Of a stretch of 32,633 nucleotides of DNA, positions 14,990 through 23,508 are shown one piece after another. The DNA is taken from positions 1 to 32,633 of the forward strand of contig JAFWDM010000056.1 of NCBI GenBank assembly GCA_017513005.1, read 5' to 3'. The position numbers and the translations under genes are program-made. The notes beneath the pieces were generated by a model, which was not told where the DNA came from, searched no databases, and worked only from the letters and a program-made list of their open reading frames with translations. Source of the DNA: Lachnospiraceae bacterium (GTDB taxonomy: Bacteria > Bacillota > Clostridia > Lachnospirales > Lachnospiraceae). Within the stretch, counting starts at the first letter, position 1, and every line of letters begins with the position of its first letter.

Positions 14990-17900
14990 ATGAGCGGTGT
15001 AAGACGCGTATACGTCGAGAAGAAGGAGCCTTTTGCCGTCGCGGCAAAACAGTTGAAGGAGGACATTGAGAGCTTTTTATGCATTGAAGAGATCCGGAGC
15101 GTACGCATCCTGATCCGGTATGACGTCGAAAACATCTCCGATGAGACCTTTGAGAAGGGATGCAGGATGGTGTTTTCAGAGCCGCCCGTAGATATTTTAT
15201 GTAAGGAAACGATCGATGTACCTGCCGGTACGAGTGTGTTTTCCGTCGAGGCGCTGCCCGGTCAGTTCGACCAGCGCGCAGACAGCGCGGAGCAGTGTCT
15301 GCAGTTTTTAAATGAAGAGGAAAAGCCGGTCGTCAAGACCGCGGTGACCTACCTGCTCGAAGGAAACCTCTCCGCGGAAGATGTGGACCGCATCAAGGCC
15401 TACTGCATCAACCCTGTGGATTCGCGGGAGACAGGCATGGAGAAGCCCCTGACCCTCTACACGGAGTATCCGGAGCCGGAAGACGTCCAGGTCATGGAGG
15501 GATTCGTCTCCATGGAGAAGGATGCCCTGCAGGGCCTGTATGACTCGCTGGGGCTCGCGATGACCTTCGCGGATTTCTCCTTTATCCAGGAATACTATGC
15601 CGGTACGGAGCACCGGGATCCCACGATCACCGAGATCCGGGTCCTGGATACCTACTGGTCCGACCACTGCCGCCATACGACCTTTTCGACCGAGCTCAAA
15701 AACATCGAGTTTGAGGACGGCTTTTACAGGACCCCCATCGAGACGACCTGGCAGAGCTATGTGGATACCCGCGAGGAGCTCTATGCGGGCCGCACGGACA
15801 AACCGGTCTGCCTGATGGATCTGGCGATCATGGGCATGAAGAAGCTCAAGGCGGACGGCAAGCTGACCGATATGGAGGAATCCGACGAAAATAACGCCTG
15901 CTCCATCGTAGTCCCGATCGAGGTGGATTACGGGCAGGGACCCGTGACCGAGGAGTGGCTGGTCTTTTTCAAAAACGAGACCCACAACCACCCGACCGAG
16001 ATCGAACCCTTCGGCGGAGCGGCCACCTGCCTGGGCGGCGCGATCCGTGATCCCCTCTCCGGGCGCGGCTATGTTTACCAGGCCATGCGTGTGACCGGGG
16101 CTGCGGATCCCACTGTCTCTGTGTCGGAGACCATCCGCGGCAAACTCCCCCAGAAAAAGCTGGTCATCGGTGCGGCAGACGGCTACTCCAGCTACGGCAA
16201 CCAGATCGGTCTCGCGACCGGACAGGTCAGTGAGATCTATCACCCCGGCTATCTGGCCAAGCGCATGGAGATCGGCGCGGTCATGGGCGCCGCAGCGCGT
16301 GAAAATGTGCGGCGCGAGAACTCCGACCCGGGCGATGTGATCATCCTGCTGGGCGGTCGTACGGGCCGTGACGGAATCGGCGGTGCGACGGGATCCTCCA
16401 AGGCCCACACCGAGGAATCCCTCACCAGCTGCGGCGCGGAGGTCCAGAAGGGCAATGCGCCGACGGAGCGCAAGCTCCAGCGCCTCTTCCGCCGGCCGGA
16501 GGTCTCCAGCATCATCAAAAAATGCAATGATTTCGGTGCGGGCGGCGTCTCCGTCGCCATCGGCGAGCTCGCCGACGGCCTGGAGGTCAACCTGGATCTC
16601 GTGCCCAAAAAATACGAGGGCCTCGACGGCACCGAGCTGGCGATCTCCGAATCCCAGGAGCGCATGGCCGTCGTCGTGGCGCCGGAAAACGAGGCCCGGT
16701 TCCTCGCCTATGCGGCGGAGGAGAACCTGGAGGCGACCCCGCTGGCCCATGTCACGAAGGAGCCCCGTCTTGTCCTCAAGTGGAGAGGAAAGGCCATCGT
16801 CGACATTGCCAGGTCCTTCCTGGATACCAACGGCGCGCACCAGGAGACGGATGTGCAGCTCCTGATGCCGTCAAAAGAGAATAATTATTTCAAAAAGATC
16901 GCTTCGGAGGGCGTGACAAAGGCCATCCGGGCAGAGGAACCCTCCTTCGCGGATACCGTGAAAGCCTCCCTGTCCGACCTCAACGTGTGCTCCCAGAAGG
17001 GCCTCGTCGAGATGTTCGACGCCAGTATCGGCGCAGCGACGGTCACCATGCCCTACGGCGGCCGGTACCAGCTGACCCCCACCCAGGCCATGACGGCCCG
17101 CCTGCCCGTGCTGGGAGGAAAGACCGACACGGTCTCCATGATGAGCTACGGGTTCGACCCCTATCTGTCCACCTGGAGTCCCTATCATGGCGCGATCTAC
17201 GCGGTCACCCAGTCCATGTCCAGGATCGTGGCGGAGGGCGGCGACTACAGAAACCTTCACTTCACCTTCCAGGAGTATTTCGGCCGCATGTCCCGGGAGC
17301 CTTCCCGCTGGAGTCAGCCCCTGGCTGCGCTCCTGGGTGCCTATGACGCCCAGATCGGCTACGGCATCGCCAGTATCGGCGGTAAGGACTCCATGTCCGG
17401 CACCTTCCGTGAAGAGGGCTTGGACATCGACGTACCGCCCACGCTTGTCTCCTTTGCGGTCGATATCGCAAAGGCGCAGAATATCGTGACGCCCGAGCTC
17501 AAGAGACGGGGCGATGTCCTCGTACAGCTCCGCATCGAGAAAGATGAATTCGACATCCCGGTCTACGACGATGTCATGCATATGTACGACCTGACGACCT
17601 CCCTCATGCGGGATGGAAAGATCTGTGCCGCCTATGCCCTCGATGCCTACGGGATCCTGCCCGCCGCGGCCAAGATGGCCTTCGGCAACGGCTTCGGCGT
17701 GGCGTTCGTGGAGAAGCTCCGCCTCAAGGACCTCTTCCGGAACGCCATGGGCGATCTCCTGGTCGAGATGTCCCCCGATGACCTCACGGCCCTGGCCGAT
17801 GTGGAGGGCTTTGACTGGCGCGTGGTCGGCACCGTGACTCGGCAGGAGGGAGCCGCCTTTACCTGGCAGGATGAACAGATCTCCCTGGAGGACATGCTCG

Positions 17901-18817
17901 CCTCCTGGAAAAAGCCTCTGGAGAAGGTCTTCCCGACAAAGTCCTCGGAGGAGACCGCCCCGGTCGATGCCCCGGTCTATACCGGCGGGCAGGTCGCCGT
18001 CTGCACGCACAGGATCGCGCAGCCGACTGTCTTTATCCCGGTCTTCTCGGGCACGAACTGCGAGTATGACACAGCCGCCGCCTTCCAGGCTGCCGGCGCA
18101 AAGACCATCACCCGCGTATTCACGAACCTGACGCCGGAAAACATCCGCGAATCTGCAAAAGCCTTTGCGGATGCGATCACCCAGGCCCAGATCATCATGT
18201 TCCCCGGCGGATTCTCCGCGGGCGACGAGCCGGACGGCAGCGCCAAGTTCTTTGCGACCGCCTTCCGCAACGCCGTCATCGAGGAGGCCGTGACCGATCT
18301 TCTGGACAACCGCGACGGCCTCGCGCTGGGGATCTGCAACGGTTTTCAGGCCCTGATCAAGCTGGGGCTGGTTCCCCACGGCAGGATCACCGGACAGGAC
18401 GAAGAATCCCCGACCCTGACCTACAACACCATCGGCCGCCACATCTCCAAAATGGCCTACACAAAGGTGACCTCCAACAAGAGCCCCTGGCTGGCTCTCG
18501 TGGAGCCCGGAGGCGTCTATGTCAATCCCGCCTCCCACGGCGAAGGACGCTTTGTCGCGTCCGCACAGTGGATCCGGAAGCTCGAGGAGAACGGCCAGAT
18601 CGCGACCCGCTACTGCGACCCCGACGGCAATGTCTCCATGGATGAGGAGTGGAACATCAACGGTTCCTACGCCGCCATAGAAGGGATCACCTCCCCTGAC
18701 GGCCGTGTCTTCGGCAAGATGGTCCACTGCGAGCGCAGCGGCAGCTATATCAACCTGAACATCGAGGGTGACCAGAACATGCGCCTGTTCGAGGCAGGAG
18801 TGAAGTATTTCTTATAA
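14990..18817 (+). CDS. purL: Phosphoribosylformylglycinamidine synthase, single chain with glutaminase
   Basis: Fourth step of purine synthesis: FGAR plus glutamine and ATP to FGAM. The 1275 residues match the large single-chain PurL with synthetase and amidotransferase fused, not the PurS/PurL/PurQ split form. Visible features: N-terminal PurS-like region, linker with YWSDHCRHTTF (about 222), FKNETHNHPTEIEPFGGA (about 327) for ATP/Mg, second synthetase half with GGKDSMSGTF, and class-I glutaminase from about 1010 (PVFSGTNCEYDTA) with the Cys nucleophile in LGICNGFQ (about 1115) and the His in SHGEGRF (about 1183). The ATG at 14990 has a strong AAGGAGGAG; an in-frame reading from 14867 would add 41 unlike residues. 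It is monocistronic or followed by queH past a terminator. The stop codon lies in a tandem repeat. Confidence 0.96.
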   Translation: MSGVRRVYVEKKEPFAVAAKQLKEDIESFLCIEEIRSVRILIRYDVENISDETFEKGCRMVFSEPPVDILCKETIDVPAGTSVFSVEALPGQFDQRADSAEQCLQFLNEEEKPVVKTAVTYLLEGNLSAEDVDRIKAYCINPVDSRETGMEKPLTLYTEYPEPEDVQVMEGFVSMEKDALQGLYDSLGLAMTFADFSFIQEYYAGTEHRDPTITEIRVLDTYWSDHCRHTTFSTELKNIEFEDGFYRTPIETTWQSYVDTREELYAGRTDKPVCLMDLAIMGMKKLKADGKLTDMEESDENNACSIVVPIEVDYGQGPVTEEWLVFFKNETHNHPTEIEPFGGAATCLGGAIRDPLSGRGYVYQAMRVTGAADPTVSVSETIRGKLPQKKLVIGAADGYSSYGNQIGLATGQVSEIYHPGYLAKRMEIGAVMGAAARENVRRENSDPGDVIILLGGRTGRDGIGGATGSSKAHTEESLTSCGAEVQKGNAPTERKLQRLFRRPEVSSIIKKCNDFGAGGVSVAIGELADGLEVNLDLVPKKYEGLDGTELAISESQERMAVVVAPENEARFLAYAAEENLEATPLAHVTKEPRLVLKWRGKAIVDIARSFLDTNGAHQETDVQLLMPSKENNYFKKIASEGVTKAIRAEEPSFADTVKASLSDLNVCSQKGLVEMFDASIGAATVTMPYGGRYQLTPTQAMTARLPVLGGKTDTVSMMSYGFDPYLSTWSPYHGAIYAVTQSMSRIVAEGGDYRNLHFTFQEYFGRMSREPSRWSQPLAALLGAYDAQIGYGIASIGGKDSMSGTFREEGLDIDVPPTLVSFAVDIAKAQNIVTPELKRRGDVLVQLRIEKDEFDIPVYDDVMHMYDLTTSLMRDGKICAAYALDAYGILPAAAKMAFGNGFGVAFVEKLRLKDLFRNAMGDLLVEMSPDDLTALADVEGFDWRVVGTVTRQEGAAFTWQDEQISLEDMLASWKKPLEKVFPTKSSEETAPVDAPVYTGGQVAVCTHRIAQPTVFIPVFSGTNCEYDTAAAFQAAGAKTITRVFTNLTPENIRESAKAFADAITQAQIIMFPGGFSAGDEPDGSAKFFATAFRNAVIEEAVTDLLDNRDGLALGICNGFQALIKLGLVPHGRITGQDEESPTLTYNTIGRHISKMAYTKVTSNKSPWLALVEPGGVYVNPASHGEGRFVASAQWIRKLEENGQIATRYCDPDGNVSMDEEWNINGSYAAIEGITSPDGRVFGKMVHCERSGSYINLNIEGDQNMRLFEAGVKYFL

Positions 18818-18881
18818 GCAGTTTGAATAAGCAGTTTGAATAAGCAGTTTGAAATATTTCTATAAATCGTATTTCTATAAA
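18815..18881 (+). repeat. Tandem 13-base repeat starting at the purL stop codon
   Basis: TAAGCAGTTTGAA occurs three times without interruption (18815-18827, 18828-18840, 18841-18853). TATTTCTATAAA then occurs twice (18855-18866 and 18870-18881), followed by CAGTTTGC. Because the unit is 13 bases, the TAA appears in all three forward frames, a complete translational stop cassette. Confidence 0.9.
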
Positions 18882-18914
18882 CAGTTTGCAGGAAAAAGGA
18901 ATAGACAGAGGATC

Positions 18915-18959
18915 GCGCATCTGTTCAGGCAGCCGTGCCCGGGCGGATGCGCCTTTTTT
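18915..18959 (+). terminator. Intrinsic terminator between purL and queH
   Basis: GCGCATC (18915-18921) pairs with GATGCGC (18946-18952), with an inner GGCA/TGCC pairing, followed by C and six T (18954-18959). It ends 28 bases before the queH ATG, so queH needs readthrough or the element acts as an attenuator. Confidence 0.8.
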
Positions 18960-18987
18960 CAGACACCTTCAGAAATCGAAGAGTATT

Positions 18988-19707
18988 ATGAACACAAAGA
19001 TCAACTACAGCAAAATGACGGAAAAGATCATTGCCGGCCTGGACAGACCGGAAAAAACCGGCACCGGAGAAGACGGGATCCGGGCTGCCCGAAAGCCGCC
19101 CCGGCTCCTCCTCCACAGCTGCTGCGCGCCCTGCTCCAGCCACTGCATGGAATACCTGCGGGAATATTTCCGGCTGACCGTTTTTTACTACAATCCCAAT
19201 ATTTCGATCCGGAAGGAATATGAAAAACGGCTCGAGGAGGAAAAGCGCCTGATCGCAGCCTATAACCGGCAGGTGGACCAGCAGGATTTTACAGGTATGC
19301 ACTCGACGCCGGCGGCGAACAGGATCGATATTCTGGAAGCGCCCTACGATCCGGAAAACTGGTTTGCGGCCGTAAAGGGGCTGGAGGACTGCCCGGAGGG
19401 TGGAGACCGCTGCGGGGTCTGCTTTGAGATGCGCCTGCGGAAAACCGCACAGGCTGCAGCGGCAGACCGCGGCGGCGAAGGGCCCTTCGATTTTTTTACG
19501 ACGACGCTCACCATCAGTCCGCTCAAGGATGCGCAGCGGCTCAATGAGATCGGTATGCGGATAGGAGAGGAATACGGAGTGAAATGGCTTCCGTCCGATT
19601 TCAAAAAAAAGGACGGCTACAGGAGGTCGATCGAACTCTCCCGACAGTTTGCTCTCTACCGCCAGAACTACTGCGGATGTGTTTTTTCACGAAGCACGGG
19701 AGACTGA
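18988..19707 (+). CDS. queH: Epoxyqueuosine reductase QueH
   Basis: Last step of queuosine tRNA modification: reduction of epoxyqueuosine to queuosine by the metal-dependent QueH family (DUF208), unrelated to QueG. The protein is 239 residues. Key cysteines are visible: LLHSCCAPCS (Cys45, Cys46, Cys49), RCGVCFEMRL in the middle and QNYCGCVFS at the C-terminus, together with FFTTTLTISPLKD and FKKKDGYRRSIELS, all characteristic of the family. The ATG at 18988 has a modest GAAGAG upstream; a longer reading from 18886 would translate the terminator and is rejected. No preQ1 riboswitch was seen in front. The sequence before the cysteine motif (about 35 residues) is low complexity and probably unconserved. 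Confidence 0.93.
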   Translation: MNTKINYSKMTEKIIAGLDRPEKTGTGEDGIRAARKPPRLLLHSCCAPCSSHCMEYLREYFRLTVFYYNPNISIRKEYEKRLEEEKRLIAAYNRQVDQQDFTGMHSTPAANRIDILEAPYDPENWFAAVKGLEDCPEGGDRCGVCFEMRLRKTAQAAAADRGGEGPFDFFTTTLTISPLKDAQRLNEIGMRIGEEYGVKWLPSDFKKKDGYRRSIELSRQFALYRQNYCGCVFSRSTGD

Positions 19708-19739
19708 GAAGCTTCTGTTCAAGGGACACCGGATCTGCC

Positions 19740-19770
19740 GTGTTTTTCGCGGCTTTTTCGCGAAAAACAC
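19740..19770 (+). repeat. Inverted repeat, copy 1 of a dispersed element
   Basis: GTGTTTTTCGCG (19740-19751) pairs perfectly with CGCGAAAAACAC (19759-19770). A near-identical hairpin follows the yfhO-like gene at 28791-28822, and the bases after both are also alike (GATCGGCG versus GAACGGCG), suggesting a dispersed intergenic element rather than chance. Confidence 0.7.
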
Positions 19771-19812
19771 GAGTTGATCGGCGTGTACAGTGCTGCTGAC
19801 AGGAGAAGGCTG

Positions 19813-19839
19813 CAGCCGCTTGACAAAAGCGGCTGTTTT
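19813..19839 (+). terminator. Intrinsic terminator after queH
   Basis: CAGCCGCTT (19813-19821) pairs with AAGCGGCTG (19826/19827-19834) around a short A-rich loop, followed by five T (19835-19839). A textbook rho-independent terminator. Confidence 0.88.
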
Positions 19840-19924
19840 TGGCATGATTTCATGATTAGCAAAAAACCCCTGTGCATCTTTTGGTCAGAAAAGGCAGACG
19901 GAACAAAGACCGCTTAGCAGCGGC

Positions 19925-20008
19925 GCACTGGAAACAGACTGCGCACGCAGACAGAATACGTACTGCAGACAGAATACGCACTGAAAACAGACTGCGCACG
20001 CAGACAGA
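19925..20008 (+). repeat. 31-base direct repeat in the argS leader
   Basis: Bases 19925-19955 and 19978-20008 differ at one position. A partial copy (GCAGACAGAATACG) recurs between them at about 19965-19978. The period is 53 bases. Only two copies exist, and they are not palindromic, so this is not a CRISPR array. Confidence 0.8.
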
Positions 20009-20052
20009 CTGCACACTGACGATACGGGGAAACGGAAAGAAAGGGGAATAGA

Positions 20053-21843
20053 TTGGAACAGTTTCTGAATCTGATTTCAAAGGAAATGGCGTCCGCCTTC
20101 GAAGCGGCGGGCTATGACAGTGCTCTGGGGCGTGTGACGGTCTCGAACCGTCCCGACCTGTGCGAATACCAGTGTAACGGCGCGATGGCAGGAGCCAAAC
20201 GCTATAAGAAGGCACCTTTTATGATCGCCGGAGACGTGGCAAAGGCGCTTGCGGAAAAAAATGACGGTGCGGGTTCAGCCGTTTTTTCCAAGGTGGAAGT
20301 CGTCAAACCGGGCTTTTTAAATCTGGATCTGAAGGAGGGCTTTGTACAGTCCTACCTGCAGCAGATGGCGGGGGACGACCGCCTGGGCATGCCGCTGCCG
20401 CAGAAGCCGGAGCAGATCATCATCGACTACGGCGGCCCCAACGTGGCCAAGCCCCTGCATGTCGGCCACCTTCGCAGTGCGGTCATCGGCGAGGCCGTCA
20501 AGAGGATCGCCCGCTTCCACGGAGAGAATGTCATCGGCGATATCCATCTGGGCGACTGGGGCCTGCAGATGGGGCTCGTGATCACGGAGCTCAAAAAACG
20601 CCAGCCGGACCTCCCTTATTTCGACCCCGCCTACACAGGCGAATATCCTGCACAGGCCCCCTTTACTGTCTCTGAGCTGGAGGAGATCTATCCCTTTGCG
20701 AGCGCGAAGTCGAAAAAAGATCCCGCCTACTATGCGGAGGCCATGGACAACACCAGGCGCCTGCAGGACGGCGAGCGGGGACTCTATGCCCTGTGGCAGA
20801 AGATCGTCGCGGTGTCCGTGGCGGATATGAAGCACAACTATGAGAACCTGAATGTCTCCTTTGATCTCTGGAACGGGGAGGCCAGCGTCCACCCCGTGAT
20901 CCCCGGCATGGTCGAGGACATGAAGAGGAGCGGCGTGGCCTATGAGAGCCAGGGCGCTCTGGTCATCGACGTCTCAAAGGAGTCTGACTCCAAGGAGATC
21001 CCTCCCTGCATCGTCCTCAAATCCGACGGAGCATCCCTCTATACCACGACCGATCTTGCGACCATCAAGGAGCGCGTTGAGAAGTATGCCCCGGACAGGA
21101 TCATCTATATCACCGACAAACGCCAGGAGCTGCATTTCACCCAGGTCTTCCGCGCCGCGGCAAAGAGCGGCCTGGTGCCGGAGACGACAAAGCTCATCCA
21201 TATCGGGTTCGGGACGATGAACGGCAAAGACGGCAAGCCCTTCAAGACCCGTGAGGGCGGCGTCATGCGCCTGGAGACCCTGATCGCGGATATCGATGCC
21301 GAGATGCTCTCCAAGATCAGCACCAATCCCGAGATCCCCGGGGAAGAGGCGGAGGCGACCTCCAGGCAGGTCGCGCTTGCGGCACTCAAATACGGAGACC
21401 TGTCAAACCAGGCTTCCAAGGACTATATTTTTGACATCGATAAATTTACCTCCTTCGAGGGGGATACCGGTCCGTATATCCTCTATACCATCGTCCGCAT
21501 GCGGTCCATCCTGCAGCGCTACGCCGCGCAGGCCGGCGCGAAAGACCCCGCTGCGCTCCTTGTCGGAGATCCCGCCGGACAGGTGGAAAAGAAACTCATG
21601 ATGGACATCGCCGGCTTCAATGCCATGATGGAAGGCGCTTATGCCGACTGCGCCCCGCACAGGGTCTGCGCCTACATCTACCAGCTGTCCAATGACTTCA
21701 ACACCTTCTACCACGCCACCAGGATCCTCACCGAACAGGACCCGGCGCAGAAAGAATCCTGGATCGCGCTCCTGCACCTGACCGAGCGCGTCCTGACCAG
21801 GTGCATAGACGTCCTCGGCTTTTCCGCCCCCGCCAGGATGTGA
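20053..21843 (+). CDS. argS: Arginyl-tRNA synthetase
   Basis: Class I aminoacyl-tRNA synthetase charging tRNA-Arg, 596 residues, somewhat longer than the E. coli enzyme but within range. The N-terminal Add-1 domain (about 1-110) is followed by the HIGH signature as KPLHVGHLRSAV (about 131-142), the Rossmann core with DIHLGDWGLQMG, a KMSKS-region equivalent in GKPFKTREGGVM, and the C-terminal anticodon-binding helical domain ending VLTRCIDVLGFSAP. The start is TTG at 20053 with AAGGGG six bases upstream; no in-frame ATG is better. It stands between a terminator and a long hairpin, so it appears to be its own transcription unit. Confidence 0.96.
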   Translation: MEQFLNLISKEMASAFEAAGYDSALGRVTVSNRPDLCEYQCNGAMAGAKRYKKAPFMIAGDVAKALAEKNDGAGSAVFSKVEVVKPGFLNLDLKEGFVQSYLQQMAGDDRLGMPLPQKPEQIIIDYGGPNVAKPLHVGHLRSAVIGEAVKRIARFHGENVIGDIHLGDWGLQMGLVITELKKRQPDLPYFDPAYTGEYPAQAPFTVSELEEIYPFASAKSKKDPAYYAEAMDNTRRLQDGERGLYALWQKIVAVSVADMKHNYENLNVSFDLWNGEASVHPVIPGMVEDMKRSGVAYESQGALVIDVSKESDSKEIPPCIVLKSDGASLYTTTDLATIKERVEKYAPDRIIYITDKRQELHFTQVFRAAAKSGLVPETTKLIHIGFGTMNGKDGKPFKTREGGVMRLETLIADIDAEMLSKISTNPEIPGEEAEATSRQVALAALKYGDLSNQASKDYIFDIDKFTSFEGDTGPYILYTIVRMRSILQRYAAQAGAKDPAALLVGDPAGQVEKKLMMDIAGFNAMMEGAYADCAPHRVCAYIYQLSNDFNTFYHATRILTEQDPAQKESWIALLHLTERVLTRCIDVLGFSAPARM

Positions 21844-21854
21844 AAAAACAGCGA

Positions 21855-21905
21855 GTCAAGCGCCTGTGAATTCCGGGCTTGTCCGGAAATTCACAGGCAT
21901 TTGAC
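21855..21905 (+). terminator. Long hairpin after argS
   Basis: GTCAA (21855-21859) pairs with TTGAC (21901-21905), GCCTGTGAATT with AATTCACAGGC, and CCGG with CCGG, about 20 bp in all with one bulge and a short internal loop. It lies 12 bases after the argS stop. No T-run follows, so it may be a 3' end protector or terminator. Confidence 0.55.
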
Positions 21906-21949
21906 GAGCGTCCCGGCATGAGCATGAAGCCATGTTTTGCGAATGTCTG

Positions 21950-21978
21950 TTGTCTTTTGGCCGGAAACGTGTTATGTT
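21950..21978 (+). promoter_or_regulatory. Promoter of the adenosyltransferase-dapA-dapB-hisA unit
   Basis: TTGTCT (21950-21955), a 17-base spacer and TATGTT (21973-21978), with TGT forming an extended -10. It lies 40 bases before the start codon at 22018. Confidence 0.65.
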
Positions 21979-22017
21979 ACATTAAAGCGTTAAATCAAAG
22001 AAACGAGAGGTAGAGGA

Positions 22018-22521
22018 ATGGAACAGGGGAAGATCACCGTCTTTTCCGGTGACGGAAGAGGAAAGACGGCTGCTGCGCTGGGGCTGGCCCTGGATGCGGC
22101 TGCAGACGGGAAGACCGCTGTCATCACCCAGTTTTTGAAGGGCCGGGGCCTTGCGGAGTCTATCTTCTGCAAGCGCATGGAACCTGATATCAAGATTTTC
22201 CGCTTTGAAAAATCGGAGGTCGATTTTGAAAGCCGTACGGCCGACCAGCAGCAGGACGATGTCTCCAGTATCCGCAACAGTCTGGGATTTGCGCGCAAGG
22301 TCCTGGCGACGGGAGAGTGCGATATCCTGATCCTGGATGAGGTACTGGGCGTCATCGACAACAAGATCATCTCTGTGGATGAGCTGCGGGAGCTGGTCAG
22401 TCACCGCGGGAGTACGCAGGTAGTCTTTACCGGGCGGGTGCTCAGCGGAGAGCTCTGTACATTTGTGGACGAGATCTCCCAGATCAGCACCGTCCGTTTC
22501 AAGAGATATGATGTCAACTGA
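22018..22521 (+). CDS. Cob(I)yrinic acid a,c-diamide adenosyltransferase-like ATPase (CobO/BtuR family)
   Basis: Small P-loop protein of 167 residues. The N-terminus ITVFSGDGRGKTAAALGLALDAA is the BtuR/CobO nucleotide-binding loop, followed by VITQFLKGRGLAES and the Walker-B-like CDILILDEVLGVIDN (about 101-115), then VVFTGR. The family transfers adenosyl from ATP to Co(I) corrinoids. No other cobalamin genes are near, so the corrinoid role is inherited from the family and not supported by context; some stand-alone relatives have unproven roles. The ATG at 22018 follows GAGG. It lies 72 bases before dapA with no terminator, only two small mutually exclusive hairpins (22522-22541 and 22526-22549), so it probably leads the dap operon. 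Confidence 0.82.
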   Translation: MEQGKITVFSGDGRGKTAAALGLALDAAADGKTAVITQFLKGRGLAESIFCKRMEPDIKIFRFEKSEVDFESRTADQQQDDVSSIRNSLGFARKVLATGECDILILDEVLGVIDNKIISVDELRELVSHRGSTQVVFTGRVLSGELCTFVDEISQISTVRFKRYDVN

Positions 22522-22593
22522 GGCGCCGGAACAAAAGCGCCGTTTCCGGATGATCACGGATGACAGCGATTCAATACAAGAGGAGGTATAACC

Positions 22594-23484
22594 ATGTCAG
22601 TATTCACAAAAGCAGCCTGTGCCATCGTGACACCTTTCAAAGAGGATCTGTCCGTCAATTACGATGTTTTCGCACAGCTGATCGATTTCCAGATCGAGAA
22701 CGGGACAGATGCCATCATCGTCTGCGGCTCCACGGGGGAAGCGGCGACCATGACAGAGCAGGAGCATCTGGATGTATGTAAATTCTGCATCGATTATACG
22801 AAGAAGCGGGTCCCGGTCATCGCGGGCAGCGGTTCCAACTGCACGGAGACGGCGATCCATCTCTCCGAGGAGCTCGCGTCCTACGGCGCTGACGGCCTGC
22901 TGGTCATCCATCCCTATTACAATAAGGCCACCCAGAAGGGTCTCGTAAAGCACTTTACGATGGTGGCGGAGGCTTCCAAAGGCTGCCCGGTCATCCTCTA
23001 CAATGTTCCGGGACGGACCGGCGGCAATATCGCCCCCGAGACTGTCGCGCAGCTTGTGAAGGAGGTCCCCAACATCGTCGGCATCAAGGAGGCCAGCGGA
23101 GATATCGGCCAGATCGTGAAGCTGATGACCCTCACGGACGGCAATATCGATCTCTACTCCGGTAATGACGACCAGGTCGTGCCGCTCATGTCCATGGGCG
23201 GTCTCGGTGTCATCTCTGTCGTCTCCAATATCGCGCCGAAGGCCATGCACGACATGTGCGACAAATTCCTGGCAGGCGATGTGGCGGGTGCCGCAAAGAT
23301 CCAGAGAGACACGCACGATCTGTTTGAGAATCTTTTCTCCGAGGTCAATCCGATCCCTGTCAAGAAGGCAGTGAGCCTCCTGGGCTTCCAGGCAGGTCCC
23401 CTGCGCATGCCCCTGACCGAGATGGAAGAGGCACATGCCGAAAAGCTCGAGGCTTCCATGCGGGCATTCGGCCTGATTCAGTAA
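22594..23484 (+). CDS. dapA: 4-hydroxy-tetrahydrodipicolinate synthase
   Basis: First committed step of lysine and diaminopimelate synthesis: pyruvate plus aspartate semialdehyde. The TIM-barrel protein of 296 residues has the Schiff-base lysine in IVGIKEASGD (Lys165), the catalytic tyrosine in ILYNVPGRTGGN (Tyr136), the CGSTGEAATMT substrate loop (about 44-54) and HPYYNKATQKG. The ATG at 22594 follows GAGGAGG. It is upstream of dapB by 12-24 bases, so the two are cotranscribed. Leader space is too short for a lysine riboswitch. Confidence 0.97.
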   Translation: MSVFTKAACAIVTPFKEDLSVNYDVFAQLIDFQIENGTDAIIVCGSTGEAATMTEQEHLDVCKFCIDYTKKRVPVIAGSGSNCTETAIHLSEELASYGADGLLVIHPYYNKATQKGLVKHFTMVAEASKGCPVILYNVPGRTGGNIAPETVAQLVKEVPNIVGIKEASGDIGQIVKLMTLTDGNIDLYSGNDDQVVPLMSMGGLGVISVVSNIAPKAMHDMCDKFLAGDVAGAAKIQRDTHDLFENLFSEVNPIPVKKAVSLLGFQAGPLRMPLTEMEEAHAEKLEASMRAFGLIQ

Positions 23485-23508
23485 GAAAGGGAGGTCATGG
23501 AGATCCGT

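Larger units (their letters stand above)
19708..20052 (+). other. Gap between queH and argS: hairpin repeat, terminator and leader repeats
   Basis: No gene is visible. It contains an inverted repeat (19740-19770), an intrinsic terminator (19813-19839) and a 31-base direct repeat (19925-20008), then the argS ribosome site AAGGGG (20041-20046). I did not find a T-box (no specifier stem or TGGNACCGCG bulge). No promoter for argS was convincing. Confidence 0.6.

Noticed and set aside
19925-20008. CRISPR array
   Set aside because: Only two full repeats, with a partial copy inside the spacer and no palindromic ends or cas genes.
19840-20052. T-box leader for argS
   Set aside because: No specifier domain or antiterminator bulge sequence; the terminator here belongs to queH and precedes the repeats.
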